Assembly (NCBI GenBank): GCA_018268895.1
Contig: JAFDVP010000001.1
Location: 620,001-684,000, forward strand
Source: Acidobacteriota bacterium
Lineage (GTDB): Bacteria > Acidobacteriota > Terriglobia > Terriglobales > Acidobacteriaceae
Length of the DNA stretch: 64,000 nucleotides
Direction: 5' to 3'
Shown in pieces: positions 51,302 to 63,938 of the stretch (positions are counted from its first letter, which is position 1; every line of letters starts with the position of its first letter). A program made the translations under genes and the position numbers. The notes beneath the pieces are model-generated. The model made no database searches. It worked only from the letters and a program-made list of their open reading frames with translations, and was not told where the DNA came from.

Positions 51302-51895
51302 TCATGCCTGTGGCATGAATGGAGCATCCGGCTCTCCTGCCTTCTTTAAATCGTCCTTCCTATACCTGACACCGAAATATCCGAACCCCGCAATCGCCGC
51401 GCCTATGGGGATTGCAAGCCATATTCCGAGTGGGCGTGCATCTAGAGAATCATGCCACCCAGCGTTATCGCCGCTCAGGATTTTAATATCGACTGCTTCA
51501 TTGCTCTCGCTTCGAGATGTGTCATTGAGGTAGGTGATTCGCAGCGTGCGTCCATTGAATATTTCAGGATTGCCCCAATGTGGCATGATAATTTGCGTTT
51601 CGATGTTGGTAGGATTACCGCCTTCAGGAATGAAGCCAAATACGAACTTCAAGCTTCTGCCGAACCTCTGCTCAACACAATCGGATGCCTTGCCGATAGT
51701 CGTAATCCGAGGAGCGAACGATGGCGCAGTCGAGTGGGACAGCCCGTACATGCAAGTAACGGAGCCGACGATTATGCAAAACCACCAAGCAAGTGGCGGG
51801 ATGCACGCTCGACGGTTGGGGCCGAGTGGAAGGAGAACGGCTAGTGCTATGCCAAATCCAAGCAAACACCACAATAGAAAAATCGAACGATCCAT
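51302..51895 (-). CDS. Membrane protein, DUF3592-like, unknown function
   Basis: A 197-residue protein with two hydrophobic segments at the N-terminus (FLLWCLLGFGIALAVLLPLG, WWFCIIVGSVTCMYGLS), an extracytoplasmic beta-rich domain and one segment near the C-terminus (WLAIPIGAAIAGFGYFGV). The layout recalls DUF3592 proteins but I cannot confirm it. It lies immediately downstream of hpt on the same strand (one base apart), so it may share its transcript. Codon use looks less GC-rich than neighbours, hinting at an accessory gene with higBA. Confidence 0.6.
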   Translation of the reverse strand: MDRSIFLLWCLLGFGIALAVLLPLGPNRRACIPPLAWWFCIIVGSVTCMYGLSHSTAPSFAPRITTIGKASDCVEQRFGRSLKFVFGFIPEGGNPTNIETQIIMPHWGNPEIFNGRTLRITYLNDTSRSESNEAVDIKILSGDNAGWHDSLDARPLGIWLAIPIGAAIAGFGYFGVRYRKDDLKKAGEPDAPFMPQA

Positions 51896-51896
51896 C

Positions 51897-52472
51897 CTAG
51901 TGTGCCGCGTCTTCGGGGAAGAGGCGGATGTCGTCTACTCCGCGATAGCGTTCGGCGTAGTCCATGCCGTAGCCGATGACGAAGCGGTTGGGGATCTTGA
52001 AGGCTACGTAGTCGGCTTCGATGGGGACGAGGCGGCGCTCGGGCTTGTCGAGGCAGGTGGCGATCTTGAGTGAGGCGGGCTTGTGCTGGAGCATGAGGCC
52101 GCGCAGGTAGTTCAGCGTCAGGCCGGTGTCGAGGATGTCCTCGACGATGATGACGTGCTTGCCCTCGATGGGGTTGTCGATGTCCTTGATGAGCTTGACG
52201 GCGCCGGAGGAGACGCGGGCGCGGCCGTAGCTGGAGACGGCGACGAAGTCGAAGGTGTTGTCGACCTTGATGGCGCGGGCGAGGTCGGAGAGGAAGATGG
52301 CGGCGCCTTTGAGCACGCCGATGAGGACGATGGACTGGCCCTCGTAGTCTTTGGATATCTGCGCGCCGATCTCTTTCGTGCGCCGTGCGATCTCTTCTTT
52401 GGTGAAGAGAACATCCATGGTCTCGGGTGCGGGAAAGAAGGCGGTCGGGGCAGGCGTCGTGCTTGGAGGCAT
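51897..52472 (-). CDS. hpt: Hypoxanthine phosphoribosyltransferase
   Basis: A purine-salvage phosphoribosyltransferase of about 191 residues. The PRPP-binding motif is VIIVEDILDTGLTL; VLKGAAIFLSDLARAI and VSSYGRARVSSG are also conserved. It makes IMP and GMP from hypoxanthine and guanine. ATG 52472 is used; ATG 52418 (MDVLFTKEEI) would give the shorter form usual in many bacteria. Divergent from lgt, 71 bases apart. Confidence 0.92.
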   Translation of the reverse strand: MPPSTTPAPTAFFPAPETMDVLFTKEEIARRTKEIGAQISKDYEGQSIVLIGVLKGAAIFLSDLARAIKVDNTFDFVAVSSYGRARVSSGAVKLIKDIDNPIEGKHVIIVEDILDTGLTLNYLRGLMLQHKPASLKIATCLDKPERRLVPIEADYVAFKIPNRFVIGYGMDYAERYRGVDDIRLFPEDAAH

Positions 52473-52543
52473 ACCAGCAGGGTAGCGCGAAGGCGGGCCC
52501 GAGGCCAAGCGTCGCCTATACTTCTAAGAAGCAAGCGAGGATT

Positions 52544-53407
52544 ATGTATCCGTATATCGATATCGGCCCGGTGCACCTGGGTACGTTTGGGCTGTTGCTG
52601 TGGCTGGCGGCGGTGGTGGGAACCATCGTGCTGCACAAGAACTTCGTTCGCAACGGCGTGGACGCCGATGCGCTGAGCGTGGTGGCGTTTGTGGTGATTG
52701 CCGGGGTCGTCGGCGCGAAGACGTGGCACGAGTTGCAGAGCGTTGATGAGTTGAAGGCGGCGATGCGCCACATCGCGGCCCCAGGCTGGGGACATCCGCT
52801 GGATGTGCTGATGGGTTTCCTGCACTGGTTCCAGGCTGGGTTCGCGTGGTTCGGCGGAATGGTGGCGGGGATCGCCATGCTGATGTGGCAGGGGAGGTCC
52901 GCGCGGTTCAAGGGATCGTTGAAAGGCACGCAGGGCGAGAGGGTCGGCGGGTTGCGGATGCTCGACCTGGCGGCCCCGGCTGCGGCGATCGGGTATGGCG
53001 TGGGCAGGATCGGCTGCCTGCTGTCGGGCGATGGCGACTACGGCATCAAGACGACGCTTCCGTGGGGCGTGCACATGAAGCCGGACGCACTGGTTCCGAC
53101 GCCTGACCTGGTGCAGCCGACTCCGGTGTACGAGCTGCTGTTTTCGGCGGCGCTGGCATGGTGGCTGTGGCAGCGGGGAAAGAAGCACCTGCCGGTGAGC
53201 GTGATCACGGGCGAGTACCTGGTGATCAGCGGCATTGGGCGCTTCCTGGTGGAGTTTGTGCGCGTGAACCCAAAGCTCTACTTCGGCATGAGCAACGCGC
53301 AGGCGGCGGCTCTGGGTTCGGTGGTCGCGGGAGCTTTGCTGATCGCTTTCGCCCGGGCGAAGAATGTGCAGTGGGCTCCGGAGTTGGCGAAGGACTCGCG
53401 GACGTAA
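52544..53407 (+). CDS. lgt: Prolipoprotein diacylglyceryl transferase
   Basis: A 287-residue inner-membrane enzyme with about seven hydrophobic segments. The family signature is seen as GYGVGRIGCLLSGDGDYG, and HPTPVYE-like (QPTPVYELLFSAAL) and GRFLVEFVRVNP follow. It moves a diacylglyceryl group from phosphatidylglycerol to the lipobox cysteine of prolipoproteins. GCGAGG precedes ATG 52544. In this group the canonical N-x-N of the signature is replaced by C-L-L-S-G-D, a variant I have seen in other deep-branching bacteria. Confidence 0.9.
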   Translation: MYPYIDIGPVHLGTFGLLLWLAAVVGTIVLHKNFVRNGVDADALSVVAFVVIAGVVGAKTWHELQSVDELKAAMRHIAAPGWGHPLDVLMGFLHWFQAGFAWFGGMVAGIAMLMWQGRSARFKGSLKGTQGERVGGLRMLDLAAPAAAIGYGVGRIGCLLSGDGDYGIKTTLPWGVHMKPDALVPTPDLVQPTPVYELLFSAALAWWLWQRGKKHLPVSVITGEYLVISGIGRFLVEFVRVNPKLYFGMSNAQAAALGSVVAGALLIAFARAKNVQWAPELAKDSRT

Positions 53408-53427
53408 AGCCATCCCTCAATCAACTT

Positions 53428-53568
53428 GTCATCCTGAGCGAGCTGAAGGCGTGTCGAAGGACCTGCATTTTCTCCCGCCCCAGCAAGAAATCTACGAGGC
53501 ATGGGAAAAAATGCAGGTCCTTCGACTTCGGGTTCGCTAAAAACTGCGAACCCTTCGCTCAGGATGAC
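53428..53568. repeat. Compound inverted repeat, REP-like
   Basis: Nested inverted repeats: outer arms GTCATCCTGAGCG (53428-53440) and CGCTCAGGATGAC (53556-53568); middle arms of 19 bases, GTCGAAGGACCTGCATTTT (53453-53471) and its complement (53508-53526); and an inner hairpin GGGTTCG/CGAACCC (53530-53553). It fills the gap between the convergent lgt and aqpZ genes. The outer arms match the GTCATTCTGAGCG family found at 46.2 kb. Confidence 0.75.
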
Positions 53569-53612
53569 ACTGTCTAACAGCGGTTCCTTTCCAGAGGGAA
53601 CCGCTTCCCGTT

Positions 53613-54338
53613 TTAGCGCGACATCTCTTCGCGTACCGGCGGTTGCGGAATGCCGAACAGCCCGCTGTAGATAAGGCCTCCGACGATCGCTCCGATGATC
53701 GGCGCAACCCAGAAGAGCCATAGCTGTTGGATGGCCCATCCGCCAACGAAGAGTGCGGGGCCCGTGGAGCGCGCGGGGTTGACGGAGGTGTTCGTAACCG
53801 GGATGCCGACCAGGTGGATCAGCGTGAGGCAGAGGCCGATGGCGATGGGGGCGAAGCCCTTGGGGGCGCGGTCGTCGGTGGAGCCGAGGATGACGAGCAG
53901 GAAGAAGCAGGTCAGCACGACCTCGGCGACGAGGCAGGCGAGAAGACTGTAACCGCCGGGTGAGTGAGCGCCGTATCCGTTCGAGGCGAAGCCGCCGGAG
54001 AGCGAGAAGCCCTCTTTGCCGCTGGCGATCAGGTAGAGCACGCCCGAAGCTGCGATCGCTCCGGCGACCTGGGCGACGATGTAGGCGGGAAGCTCGGAGG
54101 CGGGGAAGCGCTTGCCGGCGACGAGTCCGAAGGAGACTGCCGGGTTGAGGTGGCAGCCGGAGATGTGTCCGATGGCGAAGGCCATGGTGAGCACGGTGAG
54201 TCCAAAAGCGAGCGCGACGCCGGTGAAGCCGATGCCGAGTTGCGGAAAGGCCGCAGCGAGCACTGCGCTTCCGCAGCCTCCGAAGACGAGCCAAAAGGTC
54301 CCGAAAAACTCGGCAGACGCACGTTTGAAGAGCGGCAT
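53613..54338 (-). CDS. aqpZ: Aquaporin Z-like water channel
   Basis: A 241-residue MIP channel with six membrane segments and both NPA loops ([11 protein letters not shown] and [12 protein letters not shown]). The selectivity filter residues suggested by position (Phe/His/Thr-like surroundings: [31 protein letters not shown]) fit a water channel rather than a glycerol facilitator. GGGAGGA precedes the ATG. Confidence 0.93.
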   Translation of the reverse strand: MPLFKRASAEFFGTFWLVFGGCGSAVLAAAFPQLGIGFTGVALAFGLTVLTMAFAIGHISGCHLNPAVSFGLVAGKRFPASELPAYIVAQVAGAIAASGVLYLIASGKEGFSLSGGFASNGYGAHSPGGYSLLACLVAEVVLTCFFLLVILGSTDDRAPKGFAPIAIGLCLTLIHLVGIPVTNTSVNPARSTGPALFVGGWAIQQLWLFWVAPIIGAIVGGLIYSGLFGIPQPPVREEMSR

Positions 54339-54474
54339 GAGGCAAATCCTCCCAGAATGTATTTAGCGACGGTTCAGGCCCAGGGCGCGACGGCGTGCTA
54401 TCGCGCATCCGCAACGTGAGTTCCGGACGGGAGGATGGTAGCACGGTGGCGAGAGCGGGCGGTGAAGATTCCGG

Positions 54475-55161
54475 TCAGAGGCGGCGCAGATACGCCTTGG
54501 CCTCTTCGAGGTGAGGGAAGAGGCGCTCCTCGGCCTGGAACTCGCGCGAGTGGACGCAGCGGCGTCCGGCCTTGACGCTGACGGGGTGCTTGAGGTGGAG
54601 CATCTCGTGATAGAGCAGGTATTCAACGGCGACGCGCGGTGTGTCGGGGCGGTCGAAGACGCGGCTGACGACGATGGTGTTGTGCGCGGCGTCGTAATGG
54701 CCCAGCATACGGCGGGCGTGGTGCGCGCTCCAGGTGAGCACGGGGCGGCCGAGCAGGCCGTGGAAGAAGCGCGCGTTGAGCGTGTCGAAGACCTCGTTGA
54801 GGTCGAAGTGGTGGCCCTGTGGAGTGAGGATGCGTTTGCGCCCGCGGGTCTGGCGGACGTGTTCGGCCTGACGCGAGACGGCTTCCGATGAGACGTGGCG
54901 GCGGTAGCGGTCGGCGTAGGTGGGAGCAATGGGCTTCTTGTAGATCTTGGCGATCAGGATGTGCGCGATAGCGTGATGCACAGACTCGGGCGCGTGTTCG
55001 AGGATGTCGGAGAGGCGGACGTGGAGGCGGCCTTCGCGAAGGCGGATGGTGGTGTTGAGCGAGGTGAAGCGCCGGAAGCGGATGTCGAACGGAGGCATGG
55101 GCGCGCGCGGCCGCAGGGCGCGGTATTGCTCCTCAAAGATGGCAACGAGGGGAGATGGCAC
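54475..55161 (-). CDS. SprT-like zinc metallopeptidase
   Basis: A 228-residue protein with the zinc motif YHEMLHLKHPV (HExxH) near residue 187 and a third ligand candidate in HSREFQAEERLFP. NEVFDTLNARFFHGLLGRPV and VEYLLYHEMLHLK are typical of SprT/M48-like domains. No signal peptide or membrane segment, so it is cytoplasmic. Substrate unknown. Basic central region (RQTRGRKRILTPQGH) might bind nucleic acid, as SprT/Spartan proteins do (inference). Confidence 0.8.
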   Translation of the reverse strand: MPSPLVAIFEEQYRALRPRAPMPPFDIRFRRFTSLNTTIRLREGRLHVRLSDILEHAPESVHHAIAHILIAKIYKKPIAPTYADRYRRHVSSEAVSRQAEHVRQTRGRKRILTPQGHHFDLNEVFDTLNARFFHGLLGRPVLTWSAHHARRMLGHYDAAHNTIVVSRVFDRPDTPRVAVEYLLYHEMLHLKHPVSVKAGRRCVHSREFQAEERLFPHLEEAKAYLRRL

Positions 55162-55196
55162 TTTAGATAAATTTTACATCCGCGTGTAGCGCGTTT

Positions 55197-55739
55197 TTAT
55201 CGCGGGTGGGATTCGCCTTGTAGCGGGTCTTCCTTCTGCGGCGGATGCGCGGCGAACCAGGCCTTCTGCTCGGGGATCATTTCGGTAGCTGCGTCGTGCA
55301 GGTCCTGAATGGCCTCAAGCGCGATCTTGCGGGAGAGGTTATAGATCTCATTGTCGGGCGGAGTCCTGGTGACGGTGCCCCAGCGCTCTGCCGCCTCCAG
55401 CAGTTTGGGCAGCGCCTTGCGGATATCGCGATGACGCTCGCCGTAGTCGTCGAGGTTGTCATTCAGTTCGTCGGCCAGAGCGGTGAACTGCTCGAGCAGG
55501 TCATGCGTGTCCTGCTCGCGGCCGGGTCTGCGCGGCTTGGCGTAGAGGTCCCGCAGCGTGTTGATGCGGACATCGATCAGTTTGATGAAGACCATCACTC
55601 GATCGTTGGCGACATAGGCGGAGTCGCGAATCTGTTCAATCTCGGCATCGGAGAGCGTGGCCTGTCCGCGCTGCGCGTCGCACACGCAGGGAAAGACTGC
55701 AAATGCGGTAAGCGCGAAGAACAGGGACCGGCGTCGCAT
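55197..55739 (-). CDS. Exported helical protein, unknown function
   Basis: A 180-residue exported protein: signal peptide (MRRRSLFFALTAFAVFPCVC) then an all-helical domain (LSDAEIEQIRDSAYVANDRV, FIKLIDVRINTLRDLYAKPR, LLEQFTALADELNDNLDDYG). It shares orientation and general build with the next exported gene upstream (gap 27 bases), so the two are likely one unit. No known motif. Confidence 0.7.
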   Translation of the reverse strand: MRRRSLFFALTAFAVFPCVCDAQRGQATLSDAEIEQIRDSAYVANDRVMVFIKLIDVRINTLRDLYAKPRRPGREQDTHDLLEQFTALADELNDNLDDYGERHRDIRKALPKLLEAAERWGTVTRTPPDNEIYNLSRKIALEAIQDLHDAATEMIPEQKAWFAAHPPQKEDPLQGESHPR

Positions 55740-55766
55740 GATGGTGATTGTAGGCGTCCGGCAGCC

Positions 55767-56234
55767 TTAGTGGTTGAAGACCTGCGCCAGCAGCTCGGTG
55801 TGGACCTGGTTCAACTGCTTGAGCGTGGCCTGCAAGGTGGGCCGGTCTTCGGTGGAGGCGCTGTGCAGGTACTCGTTCAGCCGGTAGGTCGTGTGATGCA
55901 TCAGCATCTCAGCGTTCTTCAGCCGCTTAGTATCGCGGGCCAGGTTCATGTGGATGAGCTGGGCGTATTTGGCGACCTTCTTGAGGGTTGCGCTCGCGCT
56001 GTCCGTGTCGCCGTCCATCAATTGCTTACCGGCGATCTCGGTCATGGCTGAGACGAGCTCGGTGTACAGGAAACACTGGTCGCGGGGATTGGCTTGTTCG
56101 GCTCGCTGTTCGAGCTGCATCAGCGCCTGGTTATCGAGGATGACCGATTTGTCGAGACTGCCCGCCGCCGCGCGAAGCGGGGTGCAGAGGGAAAGAAGAA
56201 GACAAAGTGGCAAAAGCCGTTTGATGATTCGCAT
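55767..56234 (-). CDS. Exported helical protein, unknown function
   Basis: A 155-residue exported protein: signal peptide (IIKRLLPLCLLLSLCTPLRA) then helices with the acidic/hydrophobic pattern of a small helical bundle (ALMQLEQRAEQANPRDQCFL, TELVSAMTEIAGKQLMDGDT, AKYAQLIHMNLARDTKRLKN). It precedes the 180-residue exported protein by 27 bases on the same strand. Unrecognised family; cysteine 53 is unpaired. Confidence 0.7.
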   Translation of the reverse strand: MRIIKRLLPLCLLLSLCTPLRAAAGSLDKSVILDNQALMQLEQRAEQANPRDQCFLYTELVSAMTEIAGKQLMDGDTDSASATLKKVAKYAQLIHMNLARDTKRLKNAEMLMHHTTYRLNEYLHSASTEDRPTLQATLKQLNQVHTELLAQVFNH

Positions 56235-56356
56235 AACGCACCTCGTTGGGAGCGCCTGGCTTCATGACGTCATGGAGTCGGTCCGTACTTCGTTGTTCCT
56301 GCTGCCTTTGTAACGCATCCGGTGCAGCCTTTCCTGCACCGTTTGTCATTTCTTCG

Positions 56357-57706
56357 TTACTTCATATGTTCGAGGGCGGCGAGCCGGTGTTTTGCCTCCC
56401 ACTCCTCGTCCGGAAACTGTCCTTTCGCCACGGAAAGGAACTGTTTGTACAGGTTGGATGCCTCCTTGACCTGGTGGAGTTTGTCGTGCGCCGTTGCCGC
56501 CAGAAAGATCGACGACGGCGTCTGCGCCAACACTCTATCACGCAGAGCAAGCGCGCGCAAAGTGGTGGCGGGGTCGTTGTTGACCGAGGCGGCAAAGGCG
56601 AGATGGCTGGCGGCGACCCCGTAGGCCTGCGGGGTGGGAAAGGCTTTGGGATCAACGATTGCGCGCTCGAGCAGCGGCTGGGCGTCGGAGGAGCGATGGA
56701 GGCGGATGAGAATGTCCGCCTGGTCGTCAAGCAGCGTGGGATCGCCGGGCGAAGCGGCGGCAAGCGCAGCCAGCAACGGGAGCGCCTTGTCGTACTGGCC
56801 GGCGCGACTGTAGAGCCGGGCAAGCAGACGCGCGACGGCGGCGTCCACCGGATTGGCGGCGTGGAGCTTTTCGAGGATCGGCACAGCCTGCGCTGCTTTG
56901 GCGGGATCGGGGTCGGACTCGTAGAGCGAGGCGAGCTGGGCGCTCAGCGCGGGATCGTCGGGGTGCTTCTTGAGGGTCGCGGTCAGCAGAGGTTCGGCCT
57001 GGTCGGGCTTCTTCTGCTGGATCAGCAGATGGACGAGGGCGGCGGTGGCCTGGGCGTTGTCGGGGTCGGCGGCCAGCAGGCGGCGGTAGGCAGTTTCGGC
57101 TGCGGCGGGATCGCCGTTGGCCTGGGCCAGCTCGCCGGTGAGCAGAATGTCGTCGGGCGTCTCGGACGAGAGCTTGAGCGCGGCGAGCAGCTCTTCGCTG
57201 GCGCCGGAGGGGTTGCCGGGCTGGTCGAGCCGCGCCATGGCGCGGTAGGCGCGGGCGCGAAGGGCCGCGTCGCCGTTGGGGATGGCCGCTGCGGCGGAGA
57301 GCTCGGTGTGCGCGTCGGCGGCGTTGCCGGTGCGAGCCAGTAAGAGGCCAAGCGCGAGATGCGGCTCAAGCATGTTGGGGCTGGCCGCGATGGCGCGCCG
57401 GTATGCGGCCTCGGCCTCGGCGGCCTGGTCAAGCGCGTCGTGCGCGGAGCCGAGGTTATAGAGCGCCTGCGCGTCGTTGGGATTCTTCTCGGCGAGTGTT
57501 GCCAGCAGCTTTACCGCGGTGGCGTAGTCCTGTTTGGCAAGGGCTTCGGCAGCTTGAGTGCGCAGAGGATCCTGTTGCACTTGTGAGGACGCATCGCGGG
57601 TTCCAGCGGGAAGCTGCGCGCGGAGGCCGGGCGCGAACGACAGCGCGAGTGCGAGGAAAGCGGGGGCGACGATGTATCTTCGCCGGGTAGACGATGCTGC
57701 GTACAT
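56357..57706 (-). CDS. Exported TPR-repeat protein
   Basis: A 449-residue protein with signal peptide (YIVAPAFLALALSFAPGLRA) and about ten TPR units, among them TQAAEALAKQDYATAVKLLA, AQALYNLGSAHDALDQAAEA, EAAYRRAIAASPNMLEPHLA, AAETAYRRLLAADPDNAQAT and QAEPLLTATLKKHPDDPALS. Probably a periplasmic or outer-membrane-associated scaffold. ATG 57706 is chosen because the signal peptide starts there; the open frame extends 70 codons further. Downstream of the PAS-GGDEF fragment gene on the same strand. Confidence 0.8.
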   Translation of the reverse strand: MYAASSTRRRYIVAPAFLALALSFAPGLRAQLPAGTRDASSQVQQDPLRTQAAEALAKQDYATAVKLLATLAEKNPNDAQALYNLGSAHDALDQAAEAEAAYRRAIAASPNMLEPHLALGLLLARTGNAADAHTELSAAAAIPNGDAALRARAYRAMARLDQPGNPSGASEELLAALKLSSETPDDILLTGELAQANGDPAAAETAYRRLLAADPDNAQATAALVHLLIQQKKPDQAEPLLTATLKKHPDDPALSAQLASLYESDPDPAKAAQAVPILEKLHAANPVDAAVARLLARLYSRAGQYDKALPLLAALAAASPGDPTLLDDQADILIRLHRSSDAQPLLERAIVDPKAFPTPQAYGVAASHLAFAASVNNDPATTLRALALRDRVLAQTPSSIFLAATAHDKLHQVKEASNLYKQFLSVAKGQFPDEEWEAKHRLAALEHMK

Positions 57707-57887
57707 CAGGAGGACCTCTGCTTCCAGTTTAGACAGGGTGCAGGCCTCCTGGTGGGTGGGGACGCGAACAGGGTCGCGCTTTGCGCGATGCCCATATCTG
57801 GCGATACGTGGAATGTAAGCAATTGCGGCTTCTTGTGCTGTGCCGTCACTTGGGGTGCGGCAGGCAGGCACAGCCCTATCCCGCAAT

Positions 57888-58598
57888 TCAGGATTTTCCG
57901 CGATGGATTGCGGCATTGAGGCGCGTAGTGAGTAAAGTGCGATTGGCCAGTCCAGTTAAACGGCCATGCTGCGCCAGAAAACTGGCGCGGTCCTGCGCCT
58001 GCTTCTGTTTGGTAATGTCGCGGCTGGTGATAGCGAGTCCGTCGCCCAGCTTGACGGCGTGTACGTGAAGCCAGGTGGCGGCGATGCGCTCGTCGTCCAG
58101 GTAGACCTCGCCGTCGTAAGGTATGCCGGTGCGAACGACCTCCTGGTAACGGGTGATCAGTCCCTTGGTGACGGCCATGGGCCTGACCTCGGAGAGCGCC
58201 CGTCCTAGCAGGTTTTCGCGATGCGCCCGCAAGCGGTGTTCTGCGATGGGATTGATATAAGCGAAGCGGAAATCGACGATCTGGCCGGTGGAATCGGAAA
58301 TGCCGGAAAAGATGTAAAAGTCGTCGAGGCTGTTTTCGGCGGCGGTGACAAAGCTCAATTCGTCCACCATCGCCGGGACTGGCCCCCTGATTGCGCGCTG
58401 GAGACGCGGAAGGACGTCCACCGTGAAGACGGTCGCTACCGCCGCGCTGAAGAGGTCGACCCACAAAGCTTTGAGTGACGGAAGGATATGACCGAGAAAT
58501 ATCTGGATCGCAAAGAATACCGTAAAGGCAGAGAGCAGGATAACGATAACCTGTTCCGGAGGGCATATACGTCTCGACTTGGCCACAAGGTTCTCCAC
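57888..58598 (-). CDS. Membrane PAS-domain protein with truncated GGDEF
   Basis: A 236-residue protein: two membrane segments (VIVILLSAFTVFFAIQIFLG and ALWVDLFSAAVATVFTV), a PAS domain (about 75-200; FYIFSGISDSTGQIVDFRFA, INPIAEHRLRAHRENLLGRA, ITSRDITKQKQAQDRASFLA) and the first 25 residues of a GGDEF domain (HGRLTGLANRTLLTTRL), then stop. The GG(D/E)EF catalytic region is absent, and no frame of the next 180 bases on this strand continues it. It may be a decayed diguanylate cyclase or a sensor acting through a partner. Confidence 0.75.
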   Translation of the reverse strand: MENLVAKSRRICPPEQVIVILLSAFTVFFAIQIFLGHILPSLKALWVDLFSAAVATVFTVDVLPRLQRAIRGPVPAMVDELSFVTAAENSLDDFYIFSGISDSTGQIVDFRFAYINPIAEHRLRAHRENLLGRALSEVRPMAVTKGLITRYQEVVRTGIPYDGEVYLDDERIAATWLHVHAVKLGDGLAITSRDITKQKQAQDRASFLAQHGRLTGLANRTLLTTRLNAAIHRGKS

Positions 58599-58682
58599 AA
58601 TTTCGCTTCCGATTAAAACAGAAGTCCGGCCGGCGTCAATAGCACGGAAGCGTAGGGTGGGCAGAGGGTTACAGGAAAATTC

Positions 58683-61724
<3,042 letters not shown>

Positions 61725-61793
61725 GGCCAAACTTCTATTTTCAGGCATGAGCCGACTTGAGTGCGAATTAATTGAAAATACAGGGCTACGGCC

Positions 61794-63938
61794 TCAGTGG
61801 AGGACCTCGGCGTTGGCCGGTGTGAACTCCACCGTGTTGTCACCAGGTGCAAAGCTTGCCGGAACATCCCACACCAGCACACCGTTTGCCGTGCGTACCT
61901 GTGCAAAGAGATAGTAGGTACCGGTGGCAGCGGTCTGCGTCGAGATTGTTGCTTTACCTGTTGTGTCGAGCCTGGTCGCGGCAACAACATGCGCCTTCAG
62001 TTGCGCCAATATGGAACTGCAATCCTTGCCCTTGCAGGCCTGGGCGAAGGTAACCCAGGCCTGTGCCGGTGTGGCGCCGGACGGAATCGGTGCACCGAGC
62101 GAGCGCAATACGGCGTCCATACGCTCGCGCATGACCCACACTGTCTCACCGGCCATAGGATTTGCAGCTGCCTCAAATGACGAACTGATAAGCACGCGCA
62201 TGGCGGCACGTCCTCCTGCCGGAGAGACAGGTGTTAGTGCAGCGTGGCTCGCGACGGGTGAGGATGATGCTGCTGGAGAGAGAGAAGCCTCTGGTGATGC
62301 AGTCGTCGCGCCTCCGCCCGCAACCTTCATCGTCTCTCCCGAATCCGCATTTGGCCGCAATGTCCCAACCGCGCAGGTCTCCGAGTGCGGACGGTATGTG
62401 ACATTCTCGCCCTGCATGCCGGAGATGAGCCGCCCATTCACTGTCGTCGAACCCGACCCGCGTAGCGAATTGTCCGGCTCAACCGCCAGCGTAAACGGAC
62501 CGCCGCTGTCGTTCGCTACATGCACCACAAAACGCTCCGGCGTGTTTTCGACTGTGTAAGGTATCCGCACATGCGCCTCGCCGCAGTCGAGGATCACCGC
62601 CGCCGGACTGAATTGCAGCTTCATGCGGCCATCCGAGTACAGGCCGTTCATCCGCACTCCCCGGGGAGCATCTGCGTTGTCCATCGCTTCGGCCCCGCCG
62701 TTCGTGTACGCTACCATCCCCCCGATCATTCCCACCAGGCTGTTGCTCATGGCGTCCGTCTTCGAGTCATGCGGTGGAGGTGGAACCGGCGCATTGTATG
62801 TTCCTATGCTGCAGCGCTCCGTCTTCACTTTATAGATCGGCGATTGAGTCGTTTGCCGGCAGAATCCGCCGCACTCGGCTGCGACTCCCGCTCCAACGGA
62901 GACGCCATTGTGGTAGACCTGCGTAGTCTGCGTGGTCCATCCAACGATGGTCTTGCCCGTCACATCCACCATGCCGGGACCCGTGAGGCCGCCATTGGGA
63001 CCGAGCGCCAGCGTGAACGGCGCAGGTGAATTGTTGACGACGATGCGCACCGAGCCAGCGCGCTTCTCAATCGCGTATGTGGGAATCGTCTGCGAAGCAT
63101 CCAGATCGCCGCAGCCGCCGATCGCAACCTGCCGGATGCTGAACTCGAGGGATGTTTTCTCTCCCGGCCTCGCATACGTCCCGTGCAGTACAACGCGAGC
63201 TGGCCCGGGCCCCAACATCTTCGAGGTAACAGCACCCATGCCGCCGAGTCCAACCATGCTCAACATGCCCGTATTCATCCCTTTGCCCAGGCACCCGATC
63301 GAGCTGCCGCCGAGCTCGAGGCATCGCCGTATGGCCACCCCCGTCGGGTCGTTCGGGTCATTCGATCCGCCCGAAGCCTGCCGGTTCTTCGCCTCCTGCT
63401 GCTGCGCTACCGCCTGCTTGTACTGCTCCATCTCCTGCTCGTAGTGTTTCTGCTGCCCCGCGCTCAGATCGGCCAGCGCAGCGTTGTAGGTCGCCGCCGC
63501 CTGTTTGCCCATCAGCCGCGTCCTCCAGTCGCGCTCAAACGCACCGTCCATCTCGTAGCGGTTATGCAGCCCGTTGAACGCTTGTGTCTCGGCCGCACTG
63601 TGCGTCTTCTCATACTGCTGCGAGATCTGGTACGCCGCCAGCCGGTAGGCGTCGAAGAACTTCTGCTCGTCCGGCGTAAACGGCCCGCGCATTGAGCGGC
63701 TTGACTTGATGCGGTTGACGTACTGCACCAGTACGTTGAACACCGCTTCCTGCCGCGCCAGCGTGTCCGTCTCATCCGAGCCTTTGATCTCTGTACGAAC
63801 TCGCTCAACGGAAGGCATGTCTGACAGATTGCTCTGGGCATGGACAGTGATAGACGGCAGGCAAAGCAGAGTGATGAGGAGAAGGCGACGAGGAAAATAG
63901 AAGAGAAGTGCCGTTGGGGAGGAAGCCGAGACGTTCAT
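61794..63938 (-). CDS. Large exported protein with duplicated domain, unknown function
   Basis: A 714-residue exported protein. Signal peptide ([18 protein letters not shown]), then a helical region (about 40-190), a short hydrophobic stretch ([20 protein letters not shown]) and two related beta-rich domains of about 130 residues. The copies share [20 protein letters not shown] versus [27 protein letters not shown] versus GRLISGM, and ERCSIGTY versus ETCAVGTL. A Ser/Ala/Pro-rich linker and a C-terminal domain (about 560-714) follow. GGGAG precedes the ATG. No known family; probably cell-surface or periplasmic. Confidence 0.75.
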   Translation of the reverse strand: MNVSASSPTALLFYFPRRLLLITLLCLPSITVHAQSNLSDMPSVERVRTEIKGSDETDTLARQEAVFNVLVQYVNRIKSSRSMRGPFTPDEQKFFDAYRLAAYQISQQYEKTHSAAETQAFNGLHNRYEMDGAFERDWRTRLMGKQAAATYNAALADLSAGQQKHYEQEMEQYKQAVAQQQEAKNRQASGGSNDPNDPTGVAIRRCLELGGSSIGCLGKGMNTGMLSMVGLGGMGAVTSKMLGPGPARVVLHGTYARPGEKTSLEFSIRQVAIGGCGDLDASQTIPTYAIEKRAGSVRIVVNNSPAPFTLALGPNGGLTGPGMVDVTGKTIVGWTTQTTQVYHNGVSVGAGVAAECGGFCRQTTQSPIYKVKTERCSIGTYNAPVPPPPHDSKTDAMSNSLVGMIGGMVAYTNGGAEAMDNADAPRGVRMNGLYSDGRMKLQFSPAAVILDCGEAHVRIPYTVENTPERFVVHVANDSGGPFTLAVEPDNSLRGSGSTTVNGRLISGMQGENVTYRPHSETCAVGTLRPNADSGETMKVAGGGATTASPEASLSPAASSSPVASHAALTPVSPAGGRAAMRVLISSSFEAAANPMAGETVWVMRERMDAVLRSLGAPIPSGATPAQAWVTFAQACKGKDCSSILAQLKAHVVAATRLDTTGKATISTQTAATGTYYLFAQVRTANGVLVWDVPASFAPGDNTVEFTPANAEVLH

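Noticed and set aside
52118..53413. 431-codon minus-strand frame
   Set aside because: Antisense to lgt and overlapping hpt in another frame; composition is Arg/His/Pro-rich shadow.
53278..54444. 388-codon minus-strand frame
   Set aside because: Overlaps aqpZ out of frame and crosses the compound inverted repeat; no plausible product.
56246..57343. 365-codon plus-strand frame
   Set aside because: Antisense to the TPR protein; Gly/Val-rich shadow.
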